From: Umezawaea tangerina
GTDB taxonomy: Bacteria; Actinomycetota; Actinomycetes; Mycobacteriales; Pseudonocardiaceae
Assembly: GCF_003002815.1 (NCBI RefSeq)
Contig: NZ_PVTF01000020.1
Span: 62,001 to 126,000 of the forward strand
DNA length: 64,000 nucleotides
Direction: 5' to 3'
Both the position numbers and the translations under genes were made by a program. The notes under the pieces are model-generated. The model was not told the origin of the DNA. It saw only the letters and a program-made list of their open reading frames with translations, and made no database searches. This document shows, piece after piece, positions 26,892-35,889 of this stretch; within the stretch, counting starts at the first letter, position 1, and each line of letters opens with the position of its first letter.

Positions 26892-27911
26892 TCAGCTGGC
26901 GGACGAGATGCGGCGCAACGTCTCCTTGATATCAGCCTCGGTGACGTCGCGGTGCGTGACGAAGCGCAACTTGCCGCCCATCGGCCCGGCGTACACGCCC
27001 AGGTGCCGCAGCCCGGTGAGGGTGACCTCCAGGTCGGGCACCTCGGCCAGCACGATGTTCGTCTCCGGCGTCGGCACGGTCCAGCCCAGCTCGACCAGCC
27101 CGTCGGCGAGCGTCCGCGCGTTCGCGTGGTCCTGCGCGAGGTCGTCGATCCGGTCCAGCCCGACCAACCCCGCGGCCGCGAGCACGCCACCCTGGCGCAC
27201 GCCGCCGCCGAGCATCTTGCGGGTCCGCCGCGCCTCGGCGACGAACGTGGGCGACCCCGCCACCACGGACCCGACGGGCGCGCCGAGGCCCTTGCTCAGG
27301 CACACCTGCACGCTGTCGACGCCCACGGTCAGCGCGGCGGGCGGGACCCCGAGCGCCACGGCGGCGTTCCACAGCCGGGCGCCGTCGAGGTGCACGCGCA
27401 GCCCGGTCTCCTTGGCCACCGACACCAGCATCGCGTGCTCGTCGGGCTGGGTGACCGTGCCACCGGCGTAGTTGTGCGTGTTCTCCAGGCACAGCAGCGT
27501 GGTGCGCAGGTCGTAGTACGGCCCCTCGGTGCCCGCGGCGGCCCGGATGGCCTGCGCCGAGGCCCGGCCGGGCGCCGCGTCCCACTCCAGCGCCTGCGGC
27601 ATGCCGCCCGCGAGCCACGCGCCGCTCCCCAGCTCGGCGTCCAGCACGTGCGCGCCGACCGGAGCCAGGAACCGGTCGCCCCGGCGCAGGTGGATCATGA
27701 GCGCGATGAGGTTGCCCATCGTCCCGCTCGGCACCCAGAGCGCCGCGTCGACGCCGAGCAGCTCGGCGACGCGTTCCTCCAGCGCCCGCATCGTGGGGTC
27801 GTGGTCGATGACGTCGTCCGCGACCTCGGCCGCCGACATGGCTATGCGCATGGCCTCGTCCGGCTGGGTCACGGTGTCCGAGCGGAGGTCAATGGGTGAG
27901 AGCTGGGTCAC
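26892..27911 (-). CDS. ltaE: Low-specificity L-threonine aldolase
   Basis: PLP enzyme of 339 residues that splits threonine into glycine and acetaldehyde. Seen: [19 protein letters not shown] at the N-terminus, [15 protein letters not shown], the HNYAGGTV block, [15 protein letters not shown], and the PLP-binding lysine in [15 protein letters not shown], then [12 protein letters not shown]. These are hallmarks of the beta-eliminating lyase group. The start is GTG 27911. The HAD hydrolase gene follows 13 bases downstream. Confidence 0.93.
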   Translation of the reverse strand: MTQLSPIDLRSDTVTQPDEAMRIAMSAAEVADDVIDHDPTMRALEERVAELLGVDAALWVPSGTMGNLIALMIHLRRGDRFLAPVGAHVLDAELGSGAWLAGGMPQALEWDAAPGRASAQAIRAAAGTEGPYYDLRTTLLCLENTHNYAGGTVTQPDEHAMLVSVAKETGLRVHLDGARLWNAAVALGVPPAALTVGVDSVQVCLSKGLGAPVGSVVAGSPTFVAEARRTRKMLGGGVRQGGVLAAAGLVGLDRIDDLAQDHANARTLADGLVELGWTVPTPETNIVLAEVPDLEVTLTGLRHLGVYAGPMGGKLRFVTHRDVTEADIKETLRRISSAS

Positions 27912-28064
27912 GAATGGATCACATCACACCGGACGGGTGCACACCGAACGCGAACCGAAGTAGGACGATGGGGGGTGACGCACATCTCCCGGGGTGTCCG
28001 TGCAACCGTTGGCCCGACGAGTTACGTCCCGTATTCGCAAGCACGACGAGCGGAGAGAGTCCGC

Positions 28065-28583
28065 GTGGACCAGCACGACGAGCAGGAGTTCGCGGAGTAC
28101 TTCGCAGCTCGCCGGGAGGCCGTGCGCCGAACGGCGTTCCTGCTCTGTGGTGACTGGCACCGGGCGGACGACTTCGCGCAGACCGCGTTCGTCGCGCTGC
28201 ACCGCAGGTGGCGCAAGATCCGGGACAAGCAGGCCCTGGACGCCTACGTCCGCCGCTCCGTGGTGCGCGCGGTGATCGACGAGTCCCGGCGGCCCTGGCG
28301 GAGGGAGCGGTTCGTTGACCGGCTACCCGAGGCACCCGCGGGCGACGGCGAGATCGGTGACGCGGTCGCCACGCGGGAAGCCCTGGTCCAGGGCTTGCGG
28401 CGGGTACCTCCCCGACAACGGGCGGTGCTCGTGCTGAGGTTCCTGGAAGGACTGGACGTGGCAGGGGCCGCCGAGGCGCTGGGATGCTCGGAGGGCACCG
28501 TCAAGAGCCAGACCGCGAGGGGGCTGGCGGCACTGCGCGAAGCCCTCGGCGACGCGATCGACGACTTGCGACCGGCTTCGTGA
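28065..28583 (+). CDS. SigE-family ECF sigma factor
   Basis: RNA polymerase sigma factor of 172 residues. Region 2 is EFAEYFAARREAVRRTAFLLCGDWHRADDFAQTAFV, region 4 is VPPRQRAVLVLRFLEGLDVAGAAEALGCSEGTVKSQTARGL; both are close to the SigE-family sigma factors of Streptomyces relatives. The start is GTG 28065 with GGAGAGA upstream; the open frame extends further but without conserved sequence. The gene is followed 23 bases later by a membrane-anchored protein that may be its partner, and the pair resembles the pair at 30027-31408. Confidence 0.9.
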   Translation: MDQHDEQEFAEYFAARREAVRRTAFLLCGDWHRADDFAQTAFVALHRRWRKIRDKQALDAYVRRSVVRAVIDESRRPWRRERFVDRLPEAPAGDGEIGDAVATREALVQGLRRVPPRQRAVLVLRFLEGLDVAGAAEALGCSEGTVKSQTARGLAALREALGDAIDDLRPAS

Positions 28584-28606
28584 ACGCGTCGGGGAGGTGG
28601 ATGCAG

Positions 28607-29311
28607 GTGGACGAGAAGAAGCTCGCCGAGCTGTTCGAGGACGCGGTGCGGGACGCGCCACCGCCGTCCTTCGACGCGGGCGACGTCCGCGCGGCGTCGG
28701 ACCGCGCGACCAGGCGGCACCGCTCCGCCGTCGCGCTCGGCTCGACGATGGCCGCGGTGGTCCTGTTCGGCGGTGTCGCGCTCGGCACCGGCCTGTTCAA
28801 CGGTGCGGCGAGCGACTCGCTCACCAGTGCCGACGCCGCCGGGTCCGCGAACGCGCCCAAAGCCGCCACGCCCTACGGAATGGCCACCGACACCGCGCCC
28901 GAGCAACGGGAAGTGCCGTCGGTCAACAGCGTCCCCGGAGACACCTCCTTGCAGGGAGAGGCGGCTTCGGGGAGTGTCAGCCCCCCGGCTGACAGCGCCC
29001 CCAGTGGGTGCACCGTCGACCGGGAGCTCGCCAACGCCCTCGCTGGCGAGCTCCCGGCCGATGCCTCGACGGTCTCCGCGCCCGCCGCGCTCACCTGCCC
29101 CACGGGGTCCAAGGCGGCGTCCTACGCCGTGGCGGGCGGCGCGTTCTACGCCGTCGTCACGCCCGGTAGGCAGCCGCTGACCAGCGCCACCGGTGAGCAG
29201 CTGACGGGCAAGCTGACCAAGAACGGGAACACGCTGTACGTGGTCACCGACTCCGCCGCGTTCGCGGGCAAGGTCGACGCGGTCACCGCGAAGATCCGCG
29301 AGAGGTTCTGA
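28607..29311 (+). CDS. Membrane-anchored sigma partner protein
   Basis: A 234-residue protein: MDEKKLAELFEDAVRDAPPPSFDAGDV (cytosolic), a basic RATRRHRSA, one span (VALGSTMAAVVLFGGVALGTG), a Ser/Ala/Pro-rich linker and an extracytoplasmic domain with two Cys (SGCTVD and LTCPTG). The N-terminus aligns with that of the protein at 30569 (MSEQDLRDCMREAL). No ZAS zinc motif is visible, so an anti-sigma role is inferred only from its place after the sigma gene. GTG 28607 is chosen for spacing from GGGGAGG and for this alignment. Confidence 0.68.
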   Translation: MDEKKLAELFEDAVRDAPPPSFDAGDVRAASDRATRRHRSAVALGSTMAAVVLFGGVALGTGLFNGAASDSLTSADAAGSANAPKAATPYGMATDTAPEQREVPSVNSVPGDTSLQGEAASGSVSPPADSAPSGCTVDRELANALAGELPADASTVSAPAALTCPTGSKAASYAVAGGAFYAVVTPGRQPLTSATGEQLTGKLTKNGNTLYVVTDSAAFAGKVDAVTAKIRERF

Positions 29312-29380
29312 CCGGCCCTCCCGGTGTCCTCGGCCCCAACCGCGCGAGCGGGTGACGCCGACATGGGACAATGGGCCGTT

Positions 29381-29962
29381 ATGACCGCTGCAACACCCAA
29401 GGGCGAGCGCCGCCGTCAGGCGCTCGTCGAGGCCGCCATCGGCCTGCTGGTCGACGGCGGGTTCGACGCGGTCCGGCACCGGGCGGTCGCGGAGCGCGCG
29501 GGCCTCCCGCTGGCGTCCACCACGTACTACTTCGACTCCCTCGACGAGCTCATCGCGGCCGCGCTCGACCACCACGGCCGCGCCGAGATGGCGTACGGCA
29601 AGGCCCGGTTGGCCGAGCTGGACCCGGCGGAGTGCGGCGGCGAGGCGTTCACCGACCTGGTCCTCGACCTGCTGCTGGGCCCGCCCGGCGACGTCGAGGC
29701 GGTCGTCCTGCGCTACGAGCGGCTGGTCGCCACCGGCCGCCGCCCGTTCCTGCGGCCGCTCATGCGCGAGCTGAGCGGCGAGCTGCACGCCCTGATGCTG
29801 GCGATCTTCACCAAGGCGGGCAAGAACGTCACCGCCGACCAGGTCGCCGAGCTCATCGCCCTGGTCGACGGCGCCGTGGTGAACGCGCTCGTCGAGGTCA
29901 GCCCCGACCCCAGGGCGGCAGCCCACCGGATGCTCACCGTGGCGTTGGCGCGAACGTCCTGA
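29381..29962 (+). CDS. TetR-family transcriptional regulator
   Basis: A 193-residue repressor-type protein. The helix-turn-helix lies in residues 10-55: RRQALVEAAIGLLVDGGFDAVRHRAVAERAGLPLASTTYYFDSLDELIAAAL, which is the TetR N-terminal pattern. The rest is a helical ligand-binding and dimer part. ATG 29381 has no good ribosome binding site, and GACAAT lies 9 bases upstream, so the mRNA may be leaderless. It sits between the two sigma modules on the same strand; its target is not evident. Confidence 0.88.
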   Translation: MTAATPKGERRRQALVEAAIGLLVDGGFDAVRHRAVAERAGLPLASTTYYFDSLDELIAAALDHHGRAEMAYGKARLAELDPAECGGEAFTDLVLDLLLGPPGDVEAVVLRYERLVATGRRPFLRPLMRELSGELHALMLAIFTKAGKNVTADQVAELIALVDGAVVNALVEVSPDPRAAAHRMLTVALARTS

Positions 29963-30026
29963 GACGCCGTGCAACCCCGTTCGCCCGCGGTGCGTGACAA
30001 GGGGTGAGTGCGCGGAAGGGGTATGC

Positions 30027-30572
30027 ATGCGCAAGGCCGAGGAGCAGGGCTTTCGTGAGTTCGCGGTGACCCACGCCGCCTCACTGCGCCGCACCGCGTT
30101 CCTCTTCTGCGGCGACTGGCACACGGCCGAGGACCTGATGCAGCAGAGCCTGATGAAGCTCTACCAGGCCTGGCACCGGGTCCAGCAGCAGGACCACGCG
30201 GGGGCGTACGCCCGCAAGATCCTCTTACGGACGTGGCTGGACGAGAAACGCAGGCCGTGGAGGCGTGCCGAGCAGCGCGACGGGGAACTCCCCGAGCAGG
30301 CCGACTCGAACGCCGACCCCGACCTGGTGAGCGGCCGCCTGTGGGCCCGCGAGCTGATCCAGAAAGCACTGATCAAGGTGCCTCCCAGACAACGTGCCGT
30401 GCTCGTCCTGCGGTACTTCGAGGATTTGTCCGTCACGGACGTCGCGGCGGTGATGGGGTGCACCGAAGGCACGGTGAAGAGCCAGACGGCGAGAGGGCTC
30501 GTGGCTTTGCGAGCCGCCGTCGACGCGTTGGAGAACAACGGCTCGACTATGGAATCGGAGGTGGCGTCGTGA
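30027..30572 (+). CDS. SigE-family ECF sigma factor (second copy)
   Basis: An ECF sigma factor of 181 residues, paralogous to the one at 28065. Region 2 has FREFAVTHAASLRRTAFLFCGDWHTAEDLMQQSLMKLY, and region 4 has KVPPRQRAVLVLRYFEDLSVTDVAAVMGCTEGTVKSQTARGL. ATG 30027 follows GGAAGGGG at a 5-base distance. Its stop overlaps the GTG of the next gene (GTGA), giving tight coupling to a membrane partner. The TARGL motif shared by both copies suggests a recent family expansion rather than different sigma classes. Confidence 0.9.
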   Translation: MRKAEEQGFREFAVTHAASLRRTAFLFCGDWHTAEDLMQQSLMKLYQAWHRVQQQDHAGAYARKILLRTWLDEKRRPWRRAEQRDGELPEQADSNADPDLVSGRLWARELIQKALIKVPPRQRAVLVLRYFEDLSVTDVAAVMGCTEGTVKSQTARGLVALRAAVDALENNGSTMESEVAS

Positions 30573-31408
30573 GCGAGCAGGACTTGCGTGACTGCATGCG
30601 GGAAGCTTTGTGGGACGAGCCTCCGCTGAACTTCGACCCCGACTCCTTCATGGAACGAGCCGAGAAGCTGACCAAGCGCAGACGCGCCCTGGCCAGCGTC
30701 GGCGTCGCCACCGCCCTCATCATCGCCACGGTCGCGACGCTGCCCGCGGCCATCATGGCCAACAGGTCGCAGGTCGACACCGCCACGAGCAGCGAGGCCG
30801 CGCCGCCCAGCTCCACCAAGGGGCTGGCGACCATGAAGTGGCCGCCGAACGGCGCCACCCGCCAGAACCACGTGTACGCCGAGGTCCAGCCCCACCTCCT
30901 GGTCGTGTGGCAGGACTACCTGAGCCCCGCGATCCAGCGCACGGGGGTCGACCCGAACAGCATCGGGACGTGGAGCCCGGACTTCCAGGGGTCGTCCTAC
31001 GTGCAGGACAACTCGGTGTCCGACGTGCTCCGCGGGTCGGTGGTGTACTCCGGCCCCACCGGGTCCGCGCAGCTCGACGTGACCATCGCGGGCCCCGGCG
31101 CGTGGGACCCGGCGCCGGACCAGCTCTGCCAGAAGTACTACTCGGAGCCCAGCACCTGCACGTCGACGGCGCAGGGCGACGGGTCGGTGCTGGTCATCGG
31201 CGAGTACATGAGGGACGTGCAGGGCAAGAGGGTCCCGGCCGAGCGCAGCGCGTTCCACTACCGGCCGGACGGGTCGGTCGTCATGATGAGGTCGAGCAAC
31301 GCCATGATCTCCTCCGTGCAGAAGTCGAGCACGGACGACCTGATCCCCTTGACGGGGGAGCAGCTGGCGGCGATGGCCTCCAATCGGGGCATCACGCTGA
31401 CCCCGTGA
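30569..31408 (+). CDS. Membrane-anchored sigma partner (second copy)
   Basis: A 279-residue protein with a cytosolic N-terminus MSEQDLRDCMREALWDEPP, a basic LTKRRRALAS, one membrane span (VGVATALIIATVATLPAAIM) and an extracytoplasmic domain of about 200 residues with Cys in DQLCQKYY and STCTS. It is translationally coupled to the sigma gene before it, which supports a regulatory partnership. No ZAS motif is visible. It resembles the protein at 28607 in layout and in its first 15 residues. Confidence 0.68.
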   Translation: MSEQDLRDCMREALWDEPPLNFDPDSFMERAEKLTKRRRALASVGVATALIIATVATLPAAIMANRSQVDTATSSEAAPPSSTKGLATMKWPPNGATRQNHVYAEVQPHLLVVWQDYLSPAIQRTGVDPNSIGTWSPDFQGSSYVQDNSVSDVLRGSVVYSGPTGSAQLDVTIAGPGAWDPAPDQLCQKYYSEPSTCTSTAQGDGSVLVIGEYMRDVQGKRVPAERSAFHYRPDGSVVMMRSSNAMISSVQKSSTDDLIPLTGEQLAAMASNRGITLTP

Positions 31409-31421
31409 CCGGCCGGTTGAC

Positions 31422-31433
31422 TAGGCTCGCACC
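31422..31433 (+). promoter_or_regulatory. -10-like box before leaderless purB
   Basis: TAGGCT at 31422-31427 ends 6 bases before the purB GTG at 31434. No Shine-Dalgarno lies between, so the mRNA probably starts at the GTG. Confidence 0.45.
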
Positions 31434-32861
31434 GTGAGCAAGCCCCGGATCTCGAACGTCCTCGCAGGTCGCTACGCCTCGAACGAACTGGCGACCCTGT
31501 GGTCCGCGGAGCACAAGATCGTGCTGGAGCGCAGGCTCTGGCTCGCGGTGCTGCGGGCGCAGGCTTCCCTCGGCATCGAGGTGCCCGACCAGGCCATCGC
31601 CGACTACGAACGGGTCGTGGAGCAGGTGGACCTCGCGTCCATCGCGGCCCGCGAGCGGGTCACCCGCCACGACGTGAAGGCCCGCATCGAGGAGTTCAAC
31701 GCCCTCGCCGGGCACGAGCAGGTGCACAAGGGCATGACCTCGCGCGACCTGACCGAGAACGTCGAGCAGCTGCAGGTGCTGCGCTCGCTGGAGCACGTCC
31801 GCGCCCGCACGGCCTCCGTGCTCGCCCGGCTCGCCCGGTTGGCGACCGAGTACACCGACCTCGTCGTGGCGGGCCGGTCGCACAACGTGGCCGCGCAGGC
31901 CACGACGCTGGGCAAGCGCTTCGCGTCCGCGGCCGACGAGGTGCTGGTGGCGTTCACCAGGCTCGACGAGCTGATCGCCCGCTACCCGCTGCGCGGCATC
32001 AAGGGCCCGGTCGGCACCGCGCAGGACATGCTCGACCTGCTGGGCGGCGACCCGGCGAAGCTCGTGGAGCTGGAGCGCACGGTCGCGGGCCACCTCGGCT
32101 TCGAGAAGGTGCTGACCAGCGTCGGCCAGGTGTACCCGCGCTCGCTCGACTTCGACGTGGTCTCCAGCCTCGTGCAGCTGGCCGCGGGCCCGTCGTCGCT
32201 GGCCAAGACCATCCGGCTGATGGCGGGCCACGAGCTGGTCACCGAGGGCTTCAGGCCCGGCCAGGTCGGCTCCAGCGCCATGCCGCACAAGATGAACACC
32301 CGCTCGTGCGAACGCGTGAACGGTTTCGCGGTGGTCCTCCGCGGCTACCTGTCGATGGTCGGCGAGCTGGCAGGCGACCAGTGGAACGAGGGCGACGTGT
32401 CGTGCTCGGTCGTCCGCCGGGTCGCGCTGCCGGACGCGTTCTTCGCGCTGGACGGCCTGCTGGAGACGCTGCTGACGGTGCTCGACGACTTCGGCGCCTA
32501 CCCGGCCGTGGTGGCCCGCGAGCTGGACCGCTACCTGCCGTTCCTCGCCACGACCAAGGTGCTGATGGGCGCGATCCGGGCCGGTGTCGGCCGGGAGACC
32601 GCGCACGAGGTGATCAAGGAGAACGCGGTCGCCGTCGCGCTCGCGATGCGCGAGCAGGGCGCCGAGAACGACCTCCTCGACCGGCTCGCCGCCGACGACC
32701 GGCTGCCGCTGGACCGGGCCGCGCTCGACGCGCTGCTGGCCGACCGGCTCTCGTTCACCGGCGTGGCCGCGCAGCAGGTCGAGTCGGTCGTGGGCCAGGT
32801 CGAGGACGTCCTGACCAAGTTCCCGACCGCGGCGGGGTACGTGCCGGAGCCCATCCTGTGA
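31434..32861 (+). CDS. purB: Adenylosuccinate lyase
   Basis: Catalyses two steps: SAICAR to AICAR and adenylosuccinate to AMP, each releasing fumarate. It is 475 residues. Seen: EQVHKGMTSRDLTENVEQ, GRSHNVAAQATTLGKR, and the family signature SSAMPHKMNTRSCER. It belongs to the actinobacterial long form. GTG 31434 seems to be leaderless, behind a TAGGCT box. Its stop overlaps the MOSC gene (GTGA). Confidence 0.97.
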   Translation: MSKPRISNVLAGRYASNELATLWSAEHKIVLERRLWLAVLRAQASLGIEVPDQAIADYERVVEQVDLASIAARERVTRHDVKARIEEFNALAGHEQVHKGMTSRDLTENVEQLQVLRSLEHVRARTASVLARLARLATEYTDLVVAGRSHNVAAQATTLGKRFASAADEVLVAFTRLDELIARYPLRGIKGPVGTAQDMLDLLGGDPAKLVELERTVAGHLGFEKVLTSVGQVYPRSLDFDVVSSLVQLAAGPSSLAKTIRLMAGHELVTEGFRPGQVGSSAMPHKMNTRSCERVNGFAVVLRGYLSMVGELAGDQWNEGDVSCSVVRRVALPDAFFALDGLLETLLTVLDDFGAYPAVVARELDRYLPFLATTKVLMGAIRAGVGRETAHEVIKENAVAVALAMREQGAENDLLDRLAADDRLPLDRAALDALLADRLSFTGVAAQQVESVVGQVEDVLTKFPTAAGYVPEPIL

Positions 32862-33673
32862 CTCCGGTCGTCCACGGTCTGTCCCTCTACCCGATCAAGG
32901 GTTGCGCGCCGACCGAGCTCACCACGAGCGCGGTCGGCGAGACCGGCCTCGCGCACGACCGCGAGTTCATGCTGGTCGACGCCGAGGACGGCCACTTCAT
33001 CAGCCAGCGCAAGCTCGCCGCCATGGCCGTCATCCGCCCGACCGTCCTGGACGGCGGCGACCGCCTCGTGGTCTCCGCACCCGGACGTCCGGACCACGAG
33101 CACAAGACCCGCCGCGACGGCGACCGCAGACCGGTGAAGGTGCACTGGTGGGACGGCGTCGGCGTGGACCAGGGCGACGACGCCGCCGACTGGTTCAGCG
33201 CGGTCCTCGACCGCCCGTGCAGGCTGGTCCGCGTCCCACCGGACCTGGACCGCGGCCTCGAAGGGGAGGGCAAGGTCGGTTTCGCCGACGCCCACGCGCT
33301 GCTGATGACCTCGCTGTCGTCGCTCGACGGACTCAACGAGCGCATCCTGCAACGCGGCGCCGACCCGGTCCCGATGAACCGCTTCCGCCCCAACATCGTC
33401 GTCTCCGGCTGGCCCGAACCGCACACCGAGGACCGGGTGCGCCGGGTGTCGATCGGCACCGCCGTGCTCGGCTACGCCCGGATCTGCGTGCGCTGCGTCG
33501 TGCCGACCGTGGACCAGGAGCTGGGTGTCCGGGCGGGCCACGAGCCGACCAGGACGCTGGCGGAGTACCGGCGCGCGGAGGGCGGGGTGACGTTCGGGAT
33601 GAAGGCCATGGTGCTCCGGCACGGCACCGTGTCCGTCGGCGACGTCCTCGACGTCACCACCTGGGCGGACTGA
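32858..33673 (+). CDS. MOSC-domain protein (YcbX/mARC-like)
   Basis: A 271-residue protein with an N-terminal MOSC beta-barrel part (HGLSLYPIKGCAPTELTTSAVGETGLAHDREFMLVD) and a C-terminal MOSC core (PMNRFRPNIVVSG, and ARICVRCVVPTVDQ in which Cys residues could hold the molybdenum cofactor). Relatives reduce N-hydroxylated compounds using a Moco-bound Cys. It lacks the C-terminal 2Fe-2S domain of full YcbX. It overlaps purB by 4 bases, so it is probably translated with it; a purine link (N-hydroxypurine detoxification) would make sense but is only inference. Confidence 0.88.
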   Translation: MTPVVHGLSLYPIKGCAPTELTTSAVGETGLAHDREFMLVDAEDGHFISQRKLAAMAVIRPTVLDGGDRLVVSAPGRPDHEHKTRRDGDRRPVKVHWWDGVGVDQGDDAADWFSAVLDRPCRLVRVPPDLDRGLEGEGKVGFADAHALLMTSLSSLDGLNERILQRGADPVPMNRFRPNIVVSGWPEPHTEDRVRRVSIGTAVLGYARICVRCVVPTVDQELGVRAGHEPTRTLAEYRRAEGGVTFGMKAMVLRHGTVSVGDVLDVTTWAD

Positions 33674-33699
33674 GCACCGAGCAGCACACCGGCCACAGC

Positions 33700-33734
33700 G
33701 ATCAGGGGTCCCCCGGCGAGGGGGACCCCTGATC
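33700..33734. terminator. Bidirectional terminator hairpin
   Basis: A perfect 15-bp stem GATCAGGGGTCCCCC / GGGGGACCCCTGATC (33700-33714 with 33720-33734) with a GGCGA loop. It closes the purB-MOSC transcript and faces the convergent lipoprotein gene. Confidence 0.85.
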
Positions 33735-33793
33735 TTCACGTTACCCGGGTGGTCCGACAGTTTCAGCGGGTGCTGAGGACGATCATGCGTCGG

Positions 33794-34264
33794 CTACAGC
33801 TGCTGCCACCGCAGCTCGCCCTGCCCGTCCGGCACGCACCTCATCGGCCGCAGCCGCCGGTTGACCGCCATCGCGCCCTCGATCGCGCAGGTCGCTCCCT
33901 GCACGACGATCGGCCCGTCCTGCGGTTTCTCCGGCGGGGTCGGCGCGACCTCGGTGGGCGGAGGCGGCGGTGCGGGCGGAAGGGTCTCGACGGGTGGTGG
34001 TGGAGGTGGTTCGGGGGTGGGCTCGGCGACCGGTTCCGCCGGCGGGAGGGGCTGGACCGAGATGGGTCTGTTGGACGGCACGGACGCCGCGGTCGACGAG
34101 CTGGTCTGCGGTGACGTGGAGATGCTCGGCACGGTCGGTGGGGGTTTCGGCGCGGCGTCGGGGGATCCGCAGCTCGTCGCGATGAGCAGCACCACCAAGC
34201 CTGCGCCCGCGACTGCTGCGGTGGACCAGACGGCCTTCTTCCGGAACGGCACGACAAGCACCAT
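33794..34264 (-). CDS. Proline-rich lipoprotein
   Basis: A 156-residue exported protein: a basic N-terminus (FRKK), a hydrophobic leader ending in the lipobox ATSC, then a Pro/Glu/Ser-rich stretch (about residues 40-115, with runs of proline), and a small C-terminal part with two Cys (GATCAIEGAMA and PMRCVPDG). The disulphide-sized C-terminal piece follows a wall-spanning type of linker. I do not recognise the family. ATG 34264 is used; TTG 34282 (behind CAGGGG) would add six residues. Confidence 0.68.
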   Translation of the reverse strand: MVLVVPFRKKAVWSTAAVAGAGLVVLLIATSCGSPDAAPKPPPTVPSISTSPQTSSSTAASVPSNRPISVQPLPPAEPVAEPTPEPPPPPPVETLPPAPPPPPTEVAPTPPEKPQDGPIVVQGATCAIEGAMAVNRRLRPMRCVPDGQGELRWQQL

Positions 34265-34300
34265 AGGTGCGGATGGGCGCAACCAGAACCCCTGAACGGG

Positions 34301-35062
34301 CTACAGCCGCCCCGCGTCGATGATGCGCCGCAGGAACCGCCTGGTGCGCTCGTGGGTCGGGTCGCCGAGCACCTGCTCGGGCGGACCGGACTCGACGAGC
34401 TTGCCGCCGTCGAGGAAGCAGACGCGGTCGGCGACCTGCTTGGCGAAGCCCATCTCGTGCGTGGCCATGAGGATCGTGCGGCCCTGACCGGCCAGTTCGC
34501 GCACCAGCGCCAGCACCTCGCCGACCAGTTCGGGGTCGAGCGCGCTGGTGATCTCGTCGAACAGCAGCAGCCGCGGGTCGTAGGCCAGCGCCCGCGCGAT
34601 GGCGACCCGCTGCTGCTGCCCGCCGGACAGCCGGTCGGGGTAGGAGTCCGCCTTGTCCGCCAGGCCCACACGGGAAAGCAGGTCGCGGGCGCGGTCGTCG
34701 GCGGTCCCGCGCGGCACGCCGTGCACGACGCGGGGCGCCAGGGTCACGTTGTCCAGCACGGACATGTGCGGGAACAGGTTGAACGCCTGGAACACGATCC
34801 CCATCGCGCGCCGGGCGCGGTCGGCGTCCACCCGCGGGTCGGACACGTCGACCCCGTCGAGCAGCACCTGGCCGTCGTCCAGCTCCTCAAGCAGGTTCGC
34901 GCAGCGCAGCAGCGTGGACTTGCCGGACCCGGACGAGCCGATCAGCACCACGACCTCGTGCTCGTGCACGTCGAGGTCGACGCCGTCGAGCACGGTGGCC
35001 TGGCCGTACCGCTTCACCAGCCCCCGCACGGCGAGCACCGGATCCGTTGCGGACGTGGACAT
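34301..35062 (-). CDS. Polar amino acid ABC transporter ATPase
   Basis: A 253-residue ATPase of the GlnQ/GltL group. Walker A is IGSSGSGKST, the Q-loop is in VFQAFNLFPHMSVLDNVTLAP, the signature is LSGGQQQRVAIARAL, Walker B is LLLFDEITSALDPEL, and the H-loop is in LMATHEMGFAKQVAD. The FNLFPHMS segment and the H-loop context are typical of amino acid importers. ATG overlaps the permease stop (TGATG). It is the last of a three-gene operon (binding protein, permease, ATPase). Confidence 0.92.
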   Translation of the reverse strand: MSTSATDPVLAVRGLVKRYGQATVLDGVDLDVHEHEVVVLIGSSGSGKSTLLRCANLLEELDDGQVLLDGVDVSDPRVDADRARRAMGIVFQAFNLFPHMSVLDNVTLAPRVVHGVPRGTADDRARDLLSRVGLADKADSYPDRLSGGQQQRVAIARALAYDPRLLLFDEITSALDPELVGEVLALVRELAGQGRTILMATHEMGFAKQVADRVCFLDGGKLVESGPPEQVLGDPTHERTRRFLRRIIDAGRL

Positions 35063-35889
35063 CAAGCCCCCTGCCTGCGCGCGGCGCGCCGCGACATCCA
35101 GTCGGCCAGCCGTCCGGACGGCACGGCCAGCAGCACGAACAGCAGCCCGGCCACGACGTACGGCGTGAAGTTGTACGACCCCGCCGACTCGATCTGCGCG
35201 GCCCGCACGGCGTCGACCGCGCCGAGCACCGAGATCAGGCCGCAGTCCTTCTGCAGCGCCACGAAGTCGTTGAGCAGCGCGGGGAGCACGCGCCGGACCG
35301 CCTGCGGCAGCACGACCAGGCGCATGGTCTTGCGGTGGTCAAGGCCGAGCGACCGCGCGGCGGCCAGCTGCGACGGGTGGATCGACTCGATGCCCGCGCG
35401 GAAGACCTCGGCCACGAAGGCGGAGTAGACGAGCACCAGCGCGATGCCGCCGAGCAGCACCGGGTCGTTCGGGATGCCGCTGAGCCGCAGTCCGGGCAGG
35501 CCGAAGCCGACCAGGTACAGGCAGATGATCAGCGGCAGCCCGCGGAACAGGTCCACGTACCCGGTCGCGAGCGCCCGCAGCGGGAACCACACCGGGCCGC
35601 GCAACGTCCGCAGCCCGGCGATCCCCAGCGCCAGCACCAGGATCAGCACCTCGGCGACCACCAGCACCCGGAGGTTGAGCCACAGCCCGTCCAGGACCGC
35701 GGGCAGCGTCCGCCACGCCGTGGAGAGGTTGAAGAACGACAGCCTCACCCGCGGCCAGCCCGGTGCCCGTGTGACCGAGAACCACACCGCGGCGGCGAAC
35801 ACCACCGTGGACACCAGGGCGACCGCGGTGGAGCGACGAGAGCGGGAACGCTTGTACGCCAAGCGCTCCCGCTGGAGGTCACTGGTCAC
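35062..35889 (-). CDS. Polar amino acid ABC transporter permease
   Basis: A 275-residue membrane protein of the HisM/GlnP family. After a basic cytosolic start there is one N-terminal span ([17 protein letters not shown]). The conserved core follows with [39 protein letters not shown] (the ATPase-contact loop) and [24 protein letters not shown]. It pairs with the ATPase at 34301. GTG overlaps the binding-protein stop (GTGA), so all three genes are coupled. Confidence 0.9.
   Translation of the reverse strand: MTSDLQRERLAYKRSRSRRSTAVALVSTVVFAAAVWFSVTRAPGWPRVRLSFFNLSTAWRTLPAVLDGLWLNLRVLVVAEVLILVLALGIAGLRTLRGPVWFPLRALATGYVDLFRGLPLIICLYLVGFGLPGLRLSGIPNDPVLLGGIALVLVYSAFVAEVFRAGIESIHPSQLAAARSLGLDHRKTMRLVVLPQAVRRVLPALLNDFVALQKDCGLISVLGAVDAVRAAQIESAGSYNFTPYVVAGLLFVLLAVPSGRLADWMSRRAARRQGA

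Noticed and set aside
30001-31437. Zinc-binding anti-sigma (ZAS) domains in the sigma partners
   Set aside because: No His-x3-Cys-x2-Cys motif is found in either partner, so they are called only sigma partner proteins.
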